NCBI RefSeq assembly: GCF_026626665.1
Contig: NZ_JAPNKE010000002.1
Coordinates: 1,799,204-1,863,203 of the forward strand
Source of the DNA: Nannocystis pusilla
GTDB taxonomy: Bacteria > Myxococcota_A > Polyangia > Nannocystales > Nannocystaceae
Reading direction: 5' to 3'
DNA length: 64,000 nt
The number at the start of each line of letters is the position of its first letter. The first letter of the stretch is position 1. Shown here piece after piece: positions 1-10,395 of the stretch. The notes beneath the pieces are model-generated. The model had not been told where the DNA came from and made no database searches. It saw nothing but the letters and a program-made list of their open reading frames with translations. The position numbers and the translations under genes were made by a program.

Positions 1-31
1 GAGCGGGGTGCGGATATTCCGGCGCGCCGGC

Positions 32-1613
32 TCAGGAGCCGGAGCTGGCGCCAAGGACAGGCAGCGGGAACTTGTTGCGCCGCTCGGCCGCCTTGCCCCG
101 CCGCCGCGCCCACGCGGCCTCGTCGCCGAACTTGAGCGGACGCGCCACGGGCGGCGTGGCCTCGAAGGCACGGATCCAGTCGGCGTAGCGGGCGCCGGCT
201 CGCACCGCCTGGATCGCAGCGTGACCGGCGTCAGGGCCGCGCTGGGCCAGGAAGTATTCGATGTGCGCCCAGCGCGGCGACTGCGGCCGGATCTCGACCT
301 TGCCGCCGAGGCCGCTGCGGATCCGTCGCAGCCGCTCCTCGGCCGCCTTGACGCCCATGAAGGCCTGGCCGTCGAGCGGGGTGTTGCGCTTGGCGACGAA
401 GGTGGAGAAGGTCAGCGCGAGGCGACCGATGCCCGCGAGCTCGCGCGCGAAGCGGATGAGCTCGTCGACGTCGGCGTCGGTCTCGCCGGGGGCGCCGATC
501 ATCTCGTAGACCTTGAGGCGGTGGAAGCCGTGTTCGTGGACGAGCTTGGCGGCGCGCAGAAGATGCTCCTCCTTGATCTTGCGATCGAGCAGGAGGCGCA
601 TGCGCTCGCTGATGCCGTCGGAGGCGACGGTGATCGTGCGGTGACCGCTGCGCTGCATGTCGCGCAGGAAGGCCGGGGTGAGGCGATCGGCGCGCAGGCT
701 GGAGATGCTGACGGAGCGGCCGGACTCGACGAGGCTGGCGACCAGCGGCTCGAGGTCGGGGTGATCGGTGACGGCGGCGCCGACCAGGCCGACCTTGCGC
801 GCCTGCTCGGGCACGAGGTCGAGGACGCGATCGATCTCGACCAGGCGCATGCCGCCGCCAGGCTGGATCCGCATGACGCAGAAGGCACACTGGCGCGAGC
901 AGCCGCGCTCGGGCTCGACGAGGAACATGTCGGCGAGCTCGGTATCCGGGGTGAGGATCGCCGAGTAGGCCGGGACCCGCCCTGCTCGCGCGCGCCGGCT
1001 CGGGGATGTCGTGCCACAAGCCGGGGGCGACCTCGCCGACGATGGTGTGCGGGAGCTCGGCGGCGGCGGCGATGGCGGGCTCGCGGCGGCGATGCGAGAG
1101 CAGCCGCTCGATCGCCTCGGGCAGGACGTCCTCGGCCTCGCCGGCGATGAGAAGGTCGGCGAAGGGCAGCAGACTGCTGGGGTTGGAGAAGGTGAGGGGA
1201 CCGCCGACGACGAGGATCGGATCGTGCTCGCGGCGCTCGGCGGCCAGCACCGGAATACCTGACCCTTCGAGCAGGCGGACGAGGCCGGCGAGCTCGAGCT
1301 CATAGGCGACGGAGATGGCGACGACGCGGTACGAGGACAGCGGGCGTTCGCCCTCGTAGGTGAGGATCGGCCGCTTCGGCTGCGGCCACGGCAGCGCCAT
1401 CGGCTCCCAGACATCAGGCAAGAAGGCCCGGTGCGCGCCGATCTGCAGCTCGTGCAACAGACGGTAGAGCGTCTGGAAGCCGAGGCTGGACATGCCGGCG
1501 CGATAGGGGCTCGGATAGGCGAAGGCGACCTCGGAAGGTCGCCCCACGCCCAGAGTCCCGATCTCACGGTCCAGACGGGCCCGCAGTAGGGCCCGCTCGT
1601 CGCTCACGGCCAT
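32..1613 (-). CDS. B12-binding-type/radical SAM protein (one frame break)
   Basis: Radical SAM enzyme of unassigned substrate. From the ATG at 1613 the first ~200 residues form a Rossmann-like N-terminal module (motif VAFAYPSPYRAGMSSLGFQ) seen in B12-binding-domain radical SAM proteins. The frame then breaks in a CG-rich run at about 985-1000. The continuing frame reads SAILTPDTELADMF and carries the 4Fe-4S motif CSRQCAFC (CxxxCxxC), then a GAPGETDADVDEL stretch typical of the radical SAM barrel. Total length about 525 residues once bridged. The join is clean at protein level, so I treat the break as a sequence error or a recent frameshift. The cofactor motif is clear; the reaction is not known. 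Confidence 0.8.
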
Positions 1614-1635
1614 GCGTGAAGTCTAGCCGCGCCGA

Positions 1636-2626
1636 CTAGAAGCGCAGCGCGAAGGAGCCGGCCGCGCCGCCACCCGGCAGGGGCGCCGCGCCGAGGCCGG
1701 TGACCTCGAGCCGCTTCTTGCCGGCGTAGAAGCCCTTGCCCTTCTTCTTGTTGGTGCGATCGACGGCGATCATGGCGATGCCACCGACCAGCAGCGCGCC
1801 GCCCGCCGCGATGAGGATCGGCGTGACGAGGTTGAGGGTCTTGAGCGAGTTGAAGTCGTCGTCGACGTCGCCGGTGTACTGACCCTGCGGGAAGGTCGTG
1901 ATGACGCCGCCCGGTGCAGCGGCCTCTTCGATACCGCTGGCCCGGTTCTTGGCCCCCACGAGGGTGCCGATGCCGCCGCCGACAGCGCCGACGCCGAGCA
2001 CGGCGAGCACGACGCCGCCGATGAACAGGCCGGACACGCCGCGCTTCTTCGGCGCGTCGTCCTCTTCAGCGCTGTTGCTGCTACCGCCGCTCTTGCGCTT
2101 CTGCAGCAGCGGGTCCTCCTCGTCGGTCGCGGGACGCGACGAGGTGTTGTTATTGGTCGTGGGCGTGGGCGCGGCTGCCGGACCGCCGGTGACACACTCG
2201 GGGTTGTTGTCGGACTTCTGCAGCAGCTCCTGCGCCTTCTTGCGCAGGTCGGCGTTGTTCTGCTCTTTGACGAGGAACAGCTCGAGGTACTGCTTGACGC
2301 GGGCGCAGTCCTTCAGCTTCACGCGTCCTGGCCGATGTTGAAGGCGAAGATGTGCTTGTCGGGCGCGAAGTTGTAGGCCTGCTCGAACCGGATGACCGAG
2401 TTGTAGTAGTCCTCGCGGTCGTGCGCGGCCTTGGCCTCGCCGAACAGCTCTTGGCCCAGGTGAGGCGCTCTTCCTGAGACAGGGTGCTCGGGTCGGGCGG
2501 CGCCTCGGGCTGGACGCCGTTGCCGCCCGGCGGGGGCGGAGGCGGCGGACCGGCCCAGGCGACGGAGGTGGGCAGCGCGAGAGTGGTGCAGAGGAGGGCA
2601 GACAGCGAGACGCGCAGGATCGACAT
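1636..2626 (-). CDS. Secreted/membrane protein with TPR-like region and two C-terminal membrane segments (two frame breaks)
   Basis: Not assignable to a named family. The ATG at 2626 starts MSILRVSLSALLCTTLALP, a signal peptide ending near AWA, followed by a Pro/Gly-rich stretch. A helical TPR-like region follows: the best reading is ELFGEAKAAHDREDYYNSV then APDKHIFAFNIGQ, then VKLKDCARVKQYLELFL. Two single-base frame breaks, near 2455 and 2330, must be bridged to read it. The C-terminal half has a Thr/Asn/Ser-rich linker and two hydrophobic segments (GLFIGGVVLAVLGVGAVGGG and TPILIAAGGALLVGGIAMIA). It lies 25 bp downstream of another proline-rich membrane protein and is probably cotranscribed with it. 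TPR-plus-transmembrane proteins of this kind are common in myxobacteria. Confidence 0.65.
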
Positions 2627-2651
2627 GGGCAGGTCGTTTCTCTCTGGTTGC

Positions 2652-3311
2652 TCAGCCGAACGGATCGGCGACTTCGCTCTTCTTCTTGGGCTCGGCCTTC
2701 TTGGCGCCGCCGCCTCCACCGCCGCCGCTCGGCTCTTGGTCTTCTTGACCGTCTTCTTCGCGTCGGGCGTGGCTGCAGCGTTGGGATCGGGCTGGCCAGG
2801 CGTGGCGACGCCGGGCTGCGCGGGCGCGTTGGGATCGACTTGGCCGGGCGCGACGACGCCGGGCTGACCCGGGACGTTCGGCTGGCCCGGCAACGGCTGA
2901 CCCGGGACGTTCGGCTGACCCGCGACGCCGGGCTGCCCCGGCTGATTGGGCGCGGCCACCGGCGGCGGTTGGACCGGAGGCGTGGGCCCTTGGTCTCGAC
3001 CTTCGCGGGCGCCGGCGCCGGCGGGGGCGGCGGATCGGGCTTCAAAATCATCGCCAGCGCGACCGCGATGCCGGCGACGGCGAGACCGCCACCCAGCGCG
3101 ATCGCCAGGATCGGCTTCTGCGGCGGCGGAGCCTCCTGCACGGGCGCAGCGTAGGTCTCGGGCTGCGGGGGCGGCTCGGGGGCGGGGGCGGTGGCGGAGG
3201 CTCGGGCTCCGGCACCATGGTCGGAGTCATTGCAAGCTCGTCGACGAGCTGACCGAGCAGGTCGTCAAACGCATCGGCGTTGCCGGATGTGGTCTTCTTG
3301 GGTGCAGCCAC
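2652..3311 (-). CDS. Single-pass membrane protein with Pro/Gly/Gln-rich repeats (three frame breaks)
   Basis: Function unknown. From the ATG at 3311: a short cytosolic segment (SGNADAFDDLLGQLVDELA), a long proline tract, one transmembrane helix (PILAIALGGGLAVAGIAVAL), another proline tract, then GQPNVPG-type repeats, and a Lys/Gly-rich tail ending in KKSEVADPFG at the stop 2652-2654. Reading it needs three one-base corrections near 3180, 2985 and 2735, all in C/G-rich low-complexity sequence. The layout (short acidic head, helix, extended Pro-rich rod) suggests a periplasm-spanning protein. Lies directly upstream of the TPR-like membrane protein on the same strand. Confidence 0.6.
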
Positions 3312-3409
3312 GGTGCCTCTCCTTCAACGGAGCCGAGAGCGGTTGGTCGATGTTAGCCTCTCGGGCAGGAGCGATACAAGGGTTTGCAGAAGTGCATCGG
3401 CGAAGATGT

Positions 3410-4381
3410 TCACCGCGCGGCGCTTTCGCTGGTGAGGCCAAGGCCGGTCTGCGCGCTCGCCAATGCGCGCACGAGGGATTCCACACGGTCGATCAGCGCT
3501 GCCAAACGCGGGCGGCTGGGCCGGATGGGCGCGGCTCCGGCGGTCGACGCGAACGCGGCGAGCTCCGGCCACACCGCGGATCTCGCCTCGTCCATGTAGA
3601 GCGCGCGATTCACCTCGAGCTGCAACGCGTGCTGCCCGGCCTCCGGTCTGCCGAACGAGCGCACGAGTTCGCCGCCGCGGTAGGGGTCGTTGAGGCGCAC
3701 GGAGAGCGTCGTCCGACCGTCCGCAGACGCGCGTAGCGCCGCGAGCGCCCGCTGCTGCAGCGCGGGACTGCAGGCTCCGCCCTCGTAGGTGCCGAGGATC
3801 AGGTCGCCCGGGACGCTGCTCGGCATGCTGTGGGCGTCGAGCAGGATGGCGTGGCCGAAGCGGGCCCGCCGACGCGCGAGCAACACCGCGAGGGCGCGGT
3901 GGTAGGGGAGGTAGTAGCGGCCGAGACGCTGCGCGAACTCGGCGTACGACAGCGGGCGATCGAGGATGGGGATGTTGCCGACGGCGTTGCCCCACACGAC
4001 GCCGCGGTTCTTGGCCTGCGGGCCGCACCAGCCGCGGCGATCGGGGCGCGGGGCGGGGTGATCCGGGACGATCTCGGGGCTCACGTCGTCGGGCGCGCGG
4101 TTGAGATCGACGAGGAGCCGGCTGTACTCGGCGCGCACGACGGCGGCGCCGAGCGCCGTGGCGCGGCTGTAGAGCAGGTGGACCTCGTAATCGGCGTTGC
4201 GGGCGAACTCCACCGCGGGCCTGGCCCGCGTGGCGTCGTTGGGCCAGGCGAGGCCGACGTGCGGCAGGCTGATGACGAGCGGGGTGATGTGCTGGGCCGG
4301 GATGAACCGGAACGGCAACGGCGTGCCCGTCGTGTGGCCGACGTCTTCGGCGGTGAGCTGCTCGAGCGCGGGTTCGATCAC
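3410..4381 (-). CDS. N-formylglutamate amidohydrolase family protein
   Basis: About 323 residues. FGase-family enzymes hydrolyse N-formyl-L-glutamate, or related N-acyl amino acids, with a metal-dependent amidohydrolase fold. Visible family features: an N-terminal PLVISLPHVG stretch, LLVDLNRAP, a central HAILLDAHSMPS motif with the metal/catalytic His-Asp-His region, and the C-terminal ALQLEVNRALYMDE motif typical of FGase. The GTG start at 4381 overlaps the TGA of the upstream M61 peptidase gene (GTGA), so the two are translationally coupled. No hut genes are nearby, so a role in histidine breakdown is not implied. Intact, with no frame break. Confidence 0.85.
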   Translation of the reverse strand: MIEPALEQLTAEDVGHTTGTPLPFRFIPAQHITPLVISLPHVGLAWPNDATRARPAVEFARNADYEVHLLYSRATALGAAVVRAEYSRLLVDLNRAPDDVSPEIVPDHPAPRPDRRGWCGPQAKNRGVVWGNAVGNIPILDRPLSYAEFAQRLGRYYLPYHRALAVLLARRRARFGHAILLDAHSMPSSVPGDLILGTYEGGACSPALQQRALAALRASADGRTTLSVRLNDPYRGGELVRSFGRPEAGQHALQLEVNRALYMDEARSAVWPELAAFASTAGAAPIRPSRPRLAALIDRVESLVRALASAQTGLGLTSESAAR

Positions 4382-6215
4382 GGATCGCTCCAGCGCCGGC
4401 CGGACCAGGCTTCGAAGCGCGCGCGGGCGGCGGGATCGGCGTCGTCGATGCGCTCGATCTGCGGGGCGCCGCGCGCGGCGGCGAAGGCGATCGGGAGCGT
4501 CAGCACCCGCTCGCGCCGGCTGACTAGGAGCTCGGCGGAGGCTCCCGGTTGCAGGTGGTCCCACACGCGGGCGGCCCGGGCGGAACGCAGGCGCAGCCAG
4601 CTGCCGCCCGGGCGGCGCGCGGCCAGCGCTTGTCGCCGGAGGCGAGGCCGGCGCGCTCGGCGGGGGAGTCGGTGCGCACGAATTCGACCCAGGGGCTGCC
4701 GGCTCGATCCTGGAGGGTGAAGCCGAGATCGATGAGGCCGGGCTGAACTGGCTTTTCGGACAGGCGCAAACCGAGCTGCGCGAGCGAGGCGAAGTCCAGC
4801 TCGATGGGCTTCGACCAGAGCGCGCGGATGGCGCTTGGGACCTCGCCGAGGCCGCTCTGCTCGCCCAAGATCTGCTCGAGGTCCTCGACCCTAAACCCTG
4901 GATAAGAATAGGTATTTGTGGTGGCCGGGCCGCGCGTCTCGAGTCCGCCGGGGCCGCGCCGCCAGAGCTCGGCGAGGACGCCGTCGAGGCCGCTGCCGCT
5001 CGGGCGCAGCTCGCGGAGCCAGAGGTCGAGGAGCAGCGCGACGAGGCTGCCCTTGAGGTAGTAGCTGACCGACGCGTTGGGGCTGTCGTCCTGCGGACGG
5101 TACAGCTTGATCCACGCGTCGAAGCTCGATTCTTCGAGCGACTGCACGAGGCGGCCGGGGGTGTCGCGCAGGCGGCCGATCGACTCGGCGAGGCGCTGCA
5201 GATGCGCTTGACGCTGATCTCGCCGCTGCGCAGGACGAGGAGGCCGTCGTAGTAGCTGGTGAAGCCTTCGGCGATCCACAGCTCTCGGGTGTAGTTCTCG
5301 CGGCCGTAGTCGAACGGACCGAGAGCGCGGGGGCGCAGGCGTTTGACGTTCCAGGCGTGGAACAGCTCGTGGCTGGCGAGCTCGAGCAGGTCGTAGACGC
5401 CGCCCTCGCTGTCGTCGTCGCGGTCGAGGTTGCCTGCGTGGACGCGCCGCGCAGCCGGCGCCCAGGACTCCGGCTCGACGCCGAGGACGCTGCCGGCCAG
5501 GTGTTCGAGGCCGCCGCGCGCGCCCACGGCGGCGTGGACGAGGAAGGTGTAGCGGTCGTAGGGGCGGGCGGGCCAGAAGCGCTCGACCTGGTCGACGACG
5601 CGGGCGAGACGCGGGAGGACGAAGTCGGGGAAGGGCTCGCCCCACACGGCCAGGCGCACGTGCTCGCACGGCGCGGGGAGGTGGGTGATCGAGAGGAGGC
5701 CGGCCTCGATCGGGGTGTCGAAGAGGGCGTCGAGGTCGGGGAGATCGACCTCGAAGTGGCCGGGGCTCCGACGCTCCTGGCGTTCTGGGTCGGCGGCCAG
5801 GCTGACCGCGGTCCAGCCGGGCAACAGCTCGACGGCGACGCGGAACGGGCCCGTGTAGCCCTCGGGGACGAGGAACAGCTGCGGCGGGTGGAGGTAGGCG
5901 TGGCTGGCGTCGTGGTGGGCGGTGCGGACGCTGAGGTCGTGGGAGTAGACGGTGTAGTCGACGACCAGCCGCTCCCCGGGGCGGGTGGCGAGCTCGAAGC
6001 GATCCTTGGCGAGCTTGCGGATCTCGCGGGGCGTCGCCGACGCTCGCGGCGATCGTGCGGATGTTGCGCGCGTACTCGCGGAGCACGTACGAGCCCGGGC
6101 TCCAGGCCGGCATCCAGAGCTGGCAGATCTCCCCGGTCGCGGTCAGCTCCAGGCGGACGTGGACGAGGTGCGCCCCCGGCTGCGGGAAGGTGATGCGGTA
6201 GGCGACGAGATCCAC
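4378..6215 (-). CDS. M61-family (glycyl aminopeptidase-type) metallopeptidase with PDZ domain (three frame breaks)
   Basis: Zn-dependent peptidase. The N-terminal beta-rich domain starts at a GTG (6215, VDLVAYRITFPQPGAHLVHV). The catalytic domain has the zinc motif HELFHAWN in LASHELFHAWNVKRLRP and the downstream GFTSYYDGL segment that supplies the third ligand region in M61 enzymes. A C-terminal PDZ-like domain includes SPAERAGLASGD. The reading frame breaks near 6040, 5205 and 4630; each join restores family-typical sequence, so I interpret one ~610-residue protein. Its stop overlaps the start of the N-formylglutamate amidohydrolase gene. Confidence 0.75.
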
Positions 6216-6295
6216 GCTCGCAGGATAGCAAGGTGGTCCGGGCCGACGAATTTTCGCGCCCGCATCGCCGTTCGGGGCGCCCGGAAAATCGCCGC

Positions 6296-6452
6296 GAAGC
6301 GGGTTCCAAGGAACACGGCCGACGCTTCGACCCGCGCGCCCCCGAGCACCTTCGCCGGTGCCCGGGTGGGTCACCCGCCGGCCCGCTGGTCCTCCGACCT
6401 CAACGTGTGACCCATCACGCCGCAGCGAGCAGTCGCTGCGGCGTCGTTTTTT
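6296..6452 (+). ncRNA. Candidate structured RNA ending in a terminator
   Basis: No ORF is plausible here, yet the + strand folds into a series of local stems. GCGGGT (6299-6304) pairs with ACCCGC (6330-6335). GCACC (6346-6350) pairs with GGTGC (6357-6361). TGGGTCAC (6367-6374) pairs exactly with GTGACCCA (6407-6414), and a perfect 12-bp terminator hairpin follows. No + strand gene lies upstream, so a terminator here needs some other transcript to act on. I cannot match it to 6S, SRP, tmRNA or RNase P motifs. The 5' end is unknown. Confidence 0.35.
6417..6452 (+). terminator. Rho-independent terminator, + strand
   Basis: Perfect 12-bp inverted repeat: arm ACGCCGCAGCGA at 6417-6428, loop GCAG, complementary arm 6433-6444, followed by CG and six T residues (6447-6452). 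The T tract gives + strand polarity, away from the M61 gene start. Confidence 0.85.
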
Positions 6453-6483
6453 GGGCCACCGGGGTTCGTGAGACCAAAAGAGG

Positions 6484-6511
6484 AAAGCCCTCAGCGGGTG
6501 CTGAGGGCTTT
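6484..6511 (-). terminator. Rho-independent terminator of the tRNA operon
   Basis: Perfect 12-bp stem with arm AAAGCCCTCAGC at 6484-6495, loop GGGT and complementary arm 6500-6511. It is nine bases beyond the 3' end of tRNA-Glu, and a T-rich stretch follows on the minus strand. Confidence 0.85.
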
Positions 6512-6519
6512 CGAGTGAG

Positions 6520-6591
6520 TGACCCTGTCGGGACTTGAACCCGAGCTTTCGGCGTGAGAGGCCAACGTCCTAACCGCTAGACTACAGGGCC
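6520..6591 (-). tRNA. tRNA-Glu (CTC)
   Basis: 72-nt cloverleaf read from 6591 to 6520. The 7-bp acceptor stem starts GGCCCTG and has one G-T pair. The D-loop contains AGCGGTTAGGA, the anticodon loop contains CTC, the T arm contains GGTTCAAGTCC, and the discriminator is A. The 3' CCA is not encoded. Second gene of a two-tRNA unit. Confidence 0.95.
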
Positions 6592-6612
6592 AGAAACTCT
6601 CGGACGTGGTAG

Positions 6613-6683
6613 TTCGGGGACAGGGATTCGAACCCCGATAGGCGGTACCAGAAACCGCAGTCCTACCATTAGACGATCCCCGA
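6613..6683 (-). tRNA. tRNA-Gln (CTG)
   Basis: 71-nt cloverleaf read from 6683 to 6613. The acceptor stem TCGGGGA pairs with TCCCCGA, and the D-loop contains TAATGGTAGGA. The anticodon stem GCGGT/ACCGC encloses TTCTGGT (anticodon CTG), and the T arm contains GGTTCGAATCC. CCA is not encoded. Lies 21 bp upstream of tRNA-Glu. Confidence 0.95.
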
Positions 6684-6866
6684 AGAAGGGCGAGGCGCCG
6701 AGGGGGGTGTTGGTGGCTCGAACCGGGTCGGTTTGGGCCGCCCCCTGGGCGCGTCCGAGGTGGGGGGAGGATGCTCCAAGCCTCTCGGAGTGTCAAGCAC
6801 GATTCGGACCGACACGAAGGTGCGAATGGCGCGACAGTCCGAGGGAGGCCATGTAAGGTTCCGGCC

Positions 6867-8683
6867 ATGCCTGCCCCTTCAAAATCGTCCGTATCCCTGG
6901 CTCTGACGCTCTGGCTCGTCGCAGGGGCGCTGGCGTGCAGGCCCGCCGCCCCTGCGGCGACCCCGTCTCCCGGTCCGTCGAACGCGCCGACCGCGCAAGA
7001 ATCGGCCGAGCACGGCGCCGCCAGCGGGAGATCGCTCCCCGAGAAGGACGCGAGCGATCCTGCCACGGCGGTGGGCATCCACGGAGCGGTGACCTCGGCC
7101 GAGCGCCACGCCAGCGAGGTCGGGGTGGCGATCCTGAAGAAGGGCGGCAACGCGGTCGACGCGGCGGTGGCCGTGGGCCTGGCCCTGGCGGTGACCCACC
7201 CGAGCGCCGGCAATCTCGGCGGCGGCGGGTTCATGGTCATCCGCATGGCCGACGGGCGCACCGCGGCGATCGACTATCGCGAGGTCGCGCCCGCGGCGGC
7301 GACGCCGACCATGTTCCTCGACGCCAAGGGCAACCCGACGCGCGAGAGCGTCGAGGGGCCGAAGGCGGCGGGGATCCTGGGACCGTCGCGGGGCTGGCGC
7401 TGGCCCACGAACAATTCGGCAGCTTGCCGTGGCGAGATCTCGTGCTGCCGGCGGTGGCACTGGCGCGCGACGGCCACGAGCTCGACAGCTTCCACGCGGA
7501 GGATCTCACCACCGGCAGCGAGCGAATGCTGAAGCTCGGCTACAAGGACGCCGCGGCGATCTACCGCCGGCCGACGGGCGAGACGTTCGTGACGGGGGAC
7601 GTGTGGAAGCAGCCGGACCTGGCGCGCACGCTCGAGACCATCGCCGACCAGGGACCGCGGGCGTTCTACGAGGGGCCGCTGGCCGACAAGCTGGCGCGCG
7701 AGGTCAAGGCGCTCGGCGGGATCTGGAGCGCCGACGATCTCAAGGCGTACCGCGCGATCGCCCGCGAGCCGATCACCTTCAAGTACCGCGACCACGACGT
7801 GATCACGATGCCGCCGCCGTCCGGGGGCGGGGTGGTCCTGCGGCAGCTGTTGGCGGCCCGCGAGATCTTGAAGATCTACGAGAAGCCGTGGCTCAGCGTC
7901 GACGAGCTGCACCTCTACGTCGAGTCCGCGCGGCGCACCTACGCCGACCGCAACTTCCTGCTCGGCGATCCGGCGTTCGTGAAGATCCCGCTGACGCAGC
8001 TGACCGATCCGTCCTACCTGCAGTCGCGGCTGGCGGACATCGACCCGAACAAGGCGACGCCGTCGTCGAAGATCGCGGCGGGGATCGGCACCAAGACGTC
8101 GATGCAGACCACGCACTACTCGGTGGTCGACGTGCTCGGCAACGCGGTCGCCAACACCTACACGCTCAACACGGGTTTCGGCGCCAAGGTGGTCGTGCCG
8201 GGCACGGGGGTGCTGCTCAACAACGAGATGGACGACTTCTCGGTCAAGCCGGGCTCGCCCAACACGTTCGGGCTGGTGCAGGGCGAGCAGAACAAGATCG
8301 AGCCGGGCAAGCGCATGCTGTCGAGCATGAGCCCGACGATCCTGGTCAAGGACGGCAAGCTGCGCGCGGTGGTCGGCACGCCCGGGGGCTCGACGATCTC
8401 GACGACGGTGACCCAGATCGTGCGGGCGCTCATCGACTACGGGGCGACCATCGACCAGGCGGTGAAGGCGCCGCGGGTCCATCATCAATGGATGCCGGAC
8501 CGGATCGTCACCGAGCCGACCCTCGATCCGGCGACGGTCGAGGGGCTCAAGGCCAAGGGGCACACGATCGCCGAGTGGCCGTCGATCGGCCACGCCAACT
8601 CGATCGAGGTCGATCCGAAGACCCAGGGCTACCGCGCGGTCGCCGACATCGCCCGCGACGGCGGCGCGGCGGTCGCGTACTGA
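6867..8683 (+). CDS. ggt: Gamma-glutamyltranspeptidase, lipoprotein-type (one frame break)
   Basis: Self-processing periplasmic N-terminal-nucleophile hydrolase that cleaves gamma-glutamyl bonds (glutathione and analogues). The ATG at 6867 starts a signal peptide with a lipobox-like LVAGALAC. Family motifs: HPSAGNLGGGGFMVIR, the autoprocessing/catalytic Thr in TTHYSVVDVLGNAVA (about 8110), SSMSPTIL and the substrate-binding GTPGGSTI. Length about 605 residues, normal for GGT. One base is out of frame near 7380: the motif should read AGIPGTVAGLALAHEQFG but the sequence switches frame inside it. All catalytic residues are present, so the gene is probably intact in the organism. Confidence 0.9.
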
Positions 8684-8791
8684 GCGCGACTGCAGGCGGT
8701 TTCGCGGTCCTCTCGCGTGCGTCCGCGTCGGGGCCGTCGCCGGCGGACGTCCGAGGTCCGTGGCTCCGCGGCGAAACTCATCTGGCGCTCC

Positions 8792-8840
8792 GAGCATGTC
8801 TAAAAGGACATGCTCTCAAGCACCTGTCGCTACGGGCATG
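8792..8840. repeat. 14-bp-phased repeat run, four units
   Basis: Core words GCATG, ACATG, ACCTG and GCATG start at 8794, 8808, 8822 and 8836, exactly 14 bp apart. GAGCATGTC (8792-8800) pairs perfectly with GACATGCTC (8807-8815), making a hairpin between the converging ends of ggt and the metallophosphoesterase gene. The last two units run into the 3' end of the latter. Confidence 0.85.
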
Positions 8841-10294
8841 TCCGAGAGCGAGCGATCGGCGACGACCTCGTCGCTGGGGCGCGCGGACGGGGCCGGGGGC
8901 AGGGGCGCGGCGTCGAGGACGACCACCGCGTCGTTGCGCCAGGCGCGGAGCTCGACCTTCTCGAGGCGGCCGGTGGCGTGGTCGCGGCGGACGACCAGGT
9001 GGGAGCCGTCGAGGAAGCAGCCGCTGTTGGCGTAGACGACCTCGTCGTTGCGGGCGATCACGCCGTTGTGGCTGTGGCCCATGAGGACCAGGGGCACGCC
9101 GGTGGCGCGGCCGACGTCGCAGGCGACGCGGGCCATGTCGTCGGCGATGGCCCGCGGGCGGCGGCGCTTGCGGAGGCGGCGGATCGACAGCCAGCCGAGC
9201 AGGGCGCCGGCGACCAGGCCGGCGAGGCGCGGGGCACCGAGCGCGGCGGCGAGACCGACGCCGATCCCGAGGCAGGCGAGGACGCTGAGGATCGCGTCGA
9301 GGGCGGTGATCCGGAGGACGCCGGCGACGGTGGCCGACGCGGGGGGCGGGGCCATCGACTGCAGCGCGGTCAGGGTGCTCATCTGCAGGCCGGCGGTGGC
9401 GGCGATCCGCTCGAGGCGGGCGACGTGCATCGCCTGGCCGGCGCGGTCGACCCGGCCGGTGCGGGCCCACAGCGCCAGCAGGCGGAAGGCCATCCGGAAG
9501 TACAGCATGATCGCGTAGAGGATGAAGCGCAGGCCGCGAGCCCAGGCCCAGCGGATGTAGTCCCACGGGGTGATGAACTTGTCGGCCGCGTCGTAGTCGA
9601 TCTCCGGCATCGCGTTGGTGAAGCTGCGCGTGGCCACCTCCGCCAGCGATTGGACCAGGCGGCCGCCGCGCGTCGGGGCCAACATCTGTCCCGTGTGACA
9701 GGCGGCGTCGAACACGTGTCCGTGCTCGATCCACACGCCGCCGGCCTCACACAGGAACCACGGCACGAACCGCACCCGCGCGACCTGGTCGAGGCGCGGG
9801 CTGCCGGTGTGCGTGATCGTGAGGGAGGCCTCGCCCAGGCCGGCGTAGAGGCGTTCGGTGAGGGCGCGGCGGACGCCGGGGTAGAGGAACTCGGCGTCGT
9901 GGTTGCCGACGACGAATACGATGTTGTTGCCGGCGGCGAGGAAGCGGACCAGCGCGTCCTCGACGCCCGGGTAGGCGTCGAGCACGGCGTGGAGGCGATG
10001 GACCGCGAGGGCCTCGCCGACGAGGCGCTTCTCCTGGCCGACCTCGATGTTCCAGAAGTCGATGAAGTCGCCGTTGATGACGAGCTGCCAGCGCCCGGGG
10101 CCGCGGGCGTAGTGGTCGAGGAAGCGGGGCAGGCCGCGGTCGATGTCGACGGCGAGGTGGACGTACTCGCCGCGCATCCGCGGTTTGAGGTGGGAGCCGA
10201 GGTGGAGGTCGCTGATGAGGAGCAGGTCGGGCGCGCGGGCACGGGGGCCGGGAGTCGGCTCGCGGTCGGGGCGCTGATCGGACGGGACCATCAC
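8816..10294 (-). CDS. Membrane-associated calcineurin-like metallophosphoesterase
   Basis: 492 residues from the ATG at 10294. Contains the dimetal phosphoesterase motifs in order: DLHLGSH (about residue 30), NGDFIDFW (about 70), VGNHDAEF (about 123), an H-containing WIEHGHVFD, and GHSHNGV near residue 420. This order resembles LpxH-type phosphoesterases, but the protein is twice as long. The extra middle part holds hydrophobic segments (near [14 protein letters not shown] and around [16 protein letters not shown]), so it is probably inner-membrane bound. Its final residues ([11 protein letters not shown]) are encoded by the 14-bp repeat run, suggesting that the C-terminus was extended or replaced by the element. 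Substrate unknown. Confidence 0.8.
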   Translation of the reverse strand: MMVPSDQRPDREPTPGPRARAPDLLLISDLHLGSHLKPRMRGEYVHLAVDIDRGLPRFLDHYARGPGRWQLVINGDFIDFWNIEVGQEKRLVGEALAVHRLHAVLDAYPGVEDALVRFLAAGNNIVFVVGNHDAEFLYPGVRRALTERLYAGLGEASLTITHTGSPRLDQVARVRFVPWFLCEAGGVWIEHGHVFDAACHTGQMLAPTRGGRLVQSLAEVATRSFTNAMPEIDYDAADKFITPWDYIRWAWARGLRFILYAIMLYFRMAFRLLALWARTGRVDRAGQAMHVARLERIAATAGLQMSTLTALQSMAPPPASATVAGVLRITALDAILSVLACLGIGVGLAAALGAPRLAGLVAGALLGWLSIRRLRKRRRPRAIADDMARVACDVGRATGVPLVLMGHSHNGVIARNDEVVYANSGCFLDGSHLVVRRDHATGRLEKVELRAWRNDAVVVLDAAPLPPAPSARPSDEVVADRSLSDMPVATGA

Positions 10295-10395
10295 GGAAAA
10301 TGCGGGAGATTTCGCCGGGGCGCGGTCTCGCGCGCAGAGGCGAACGCTGGCCTCTGCCCTGTGGTATAGCGTGCTTGCCCAAAGCCCGCCCTGCC

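Noticed and set aside
6233..6538. Open frames at 6233-6538 on the + strand
   Set aside because: They run through the terminator hairpins and tRNA-Glu and lack ribosome sites.
8792..8815. GGACATGTCC palindrome as a plain transcription-factor operator
   Set aside because: It is absent from the divergent promoter regions and common inside coding sequence and at gene ends.
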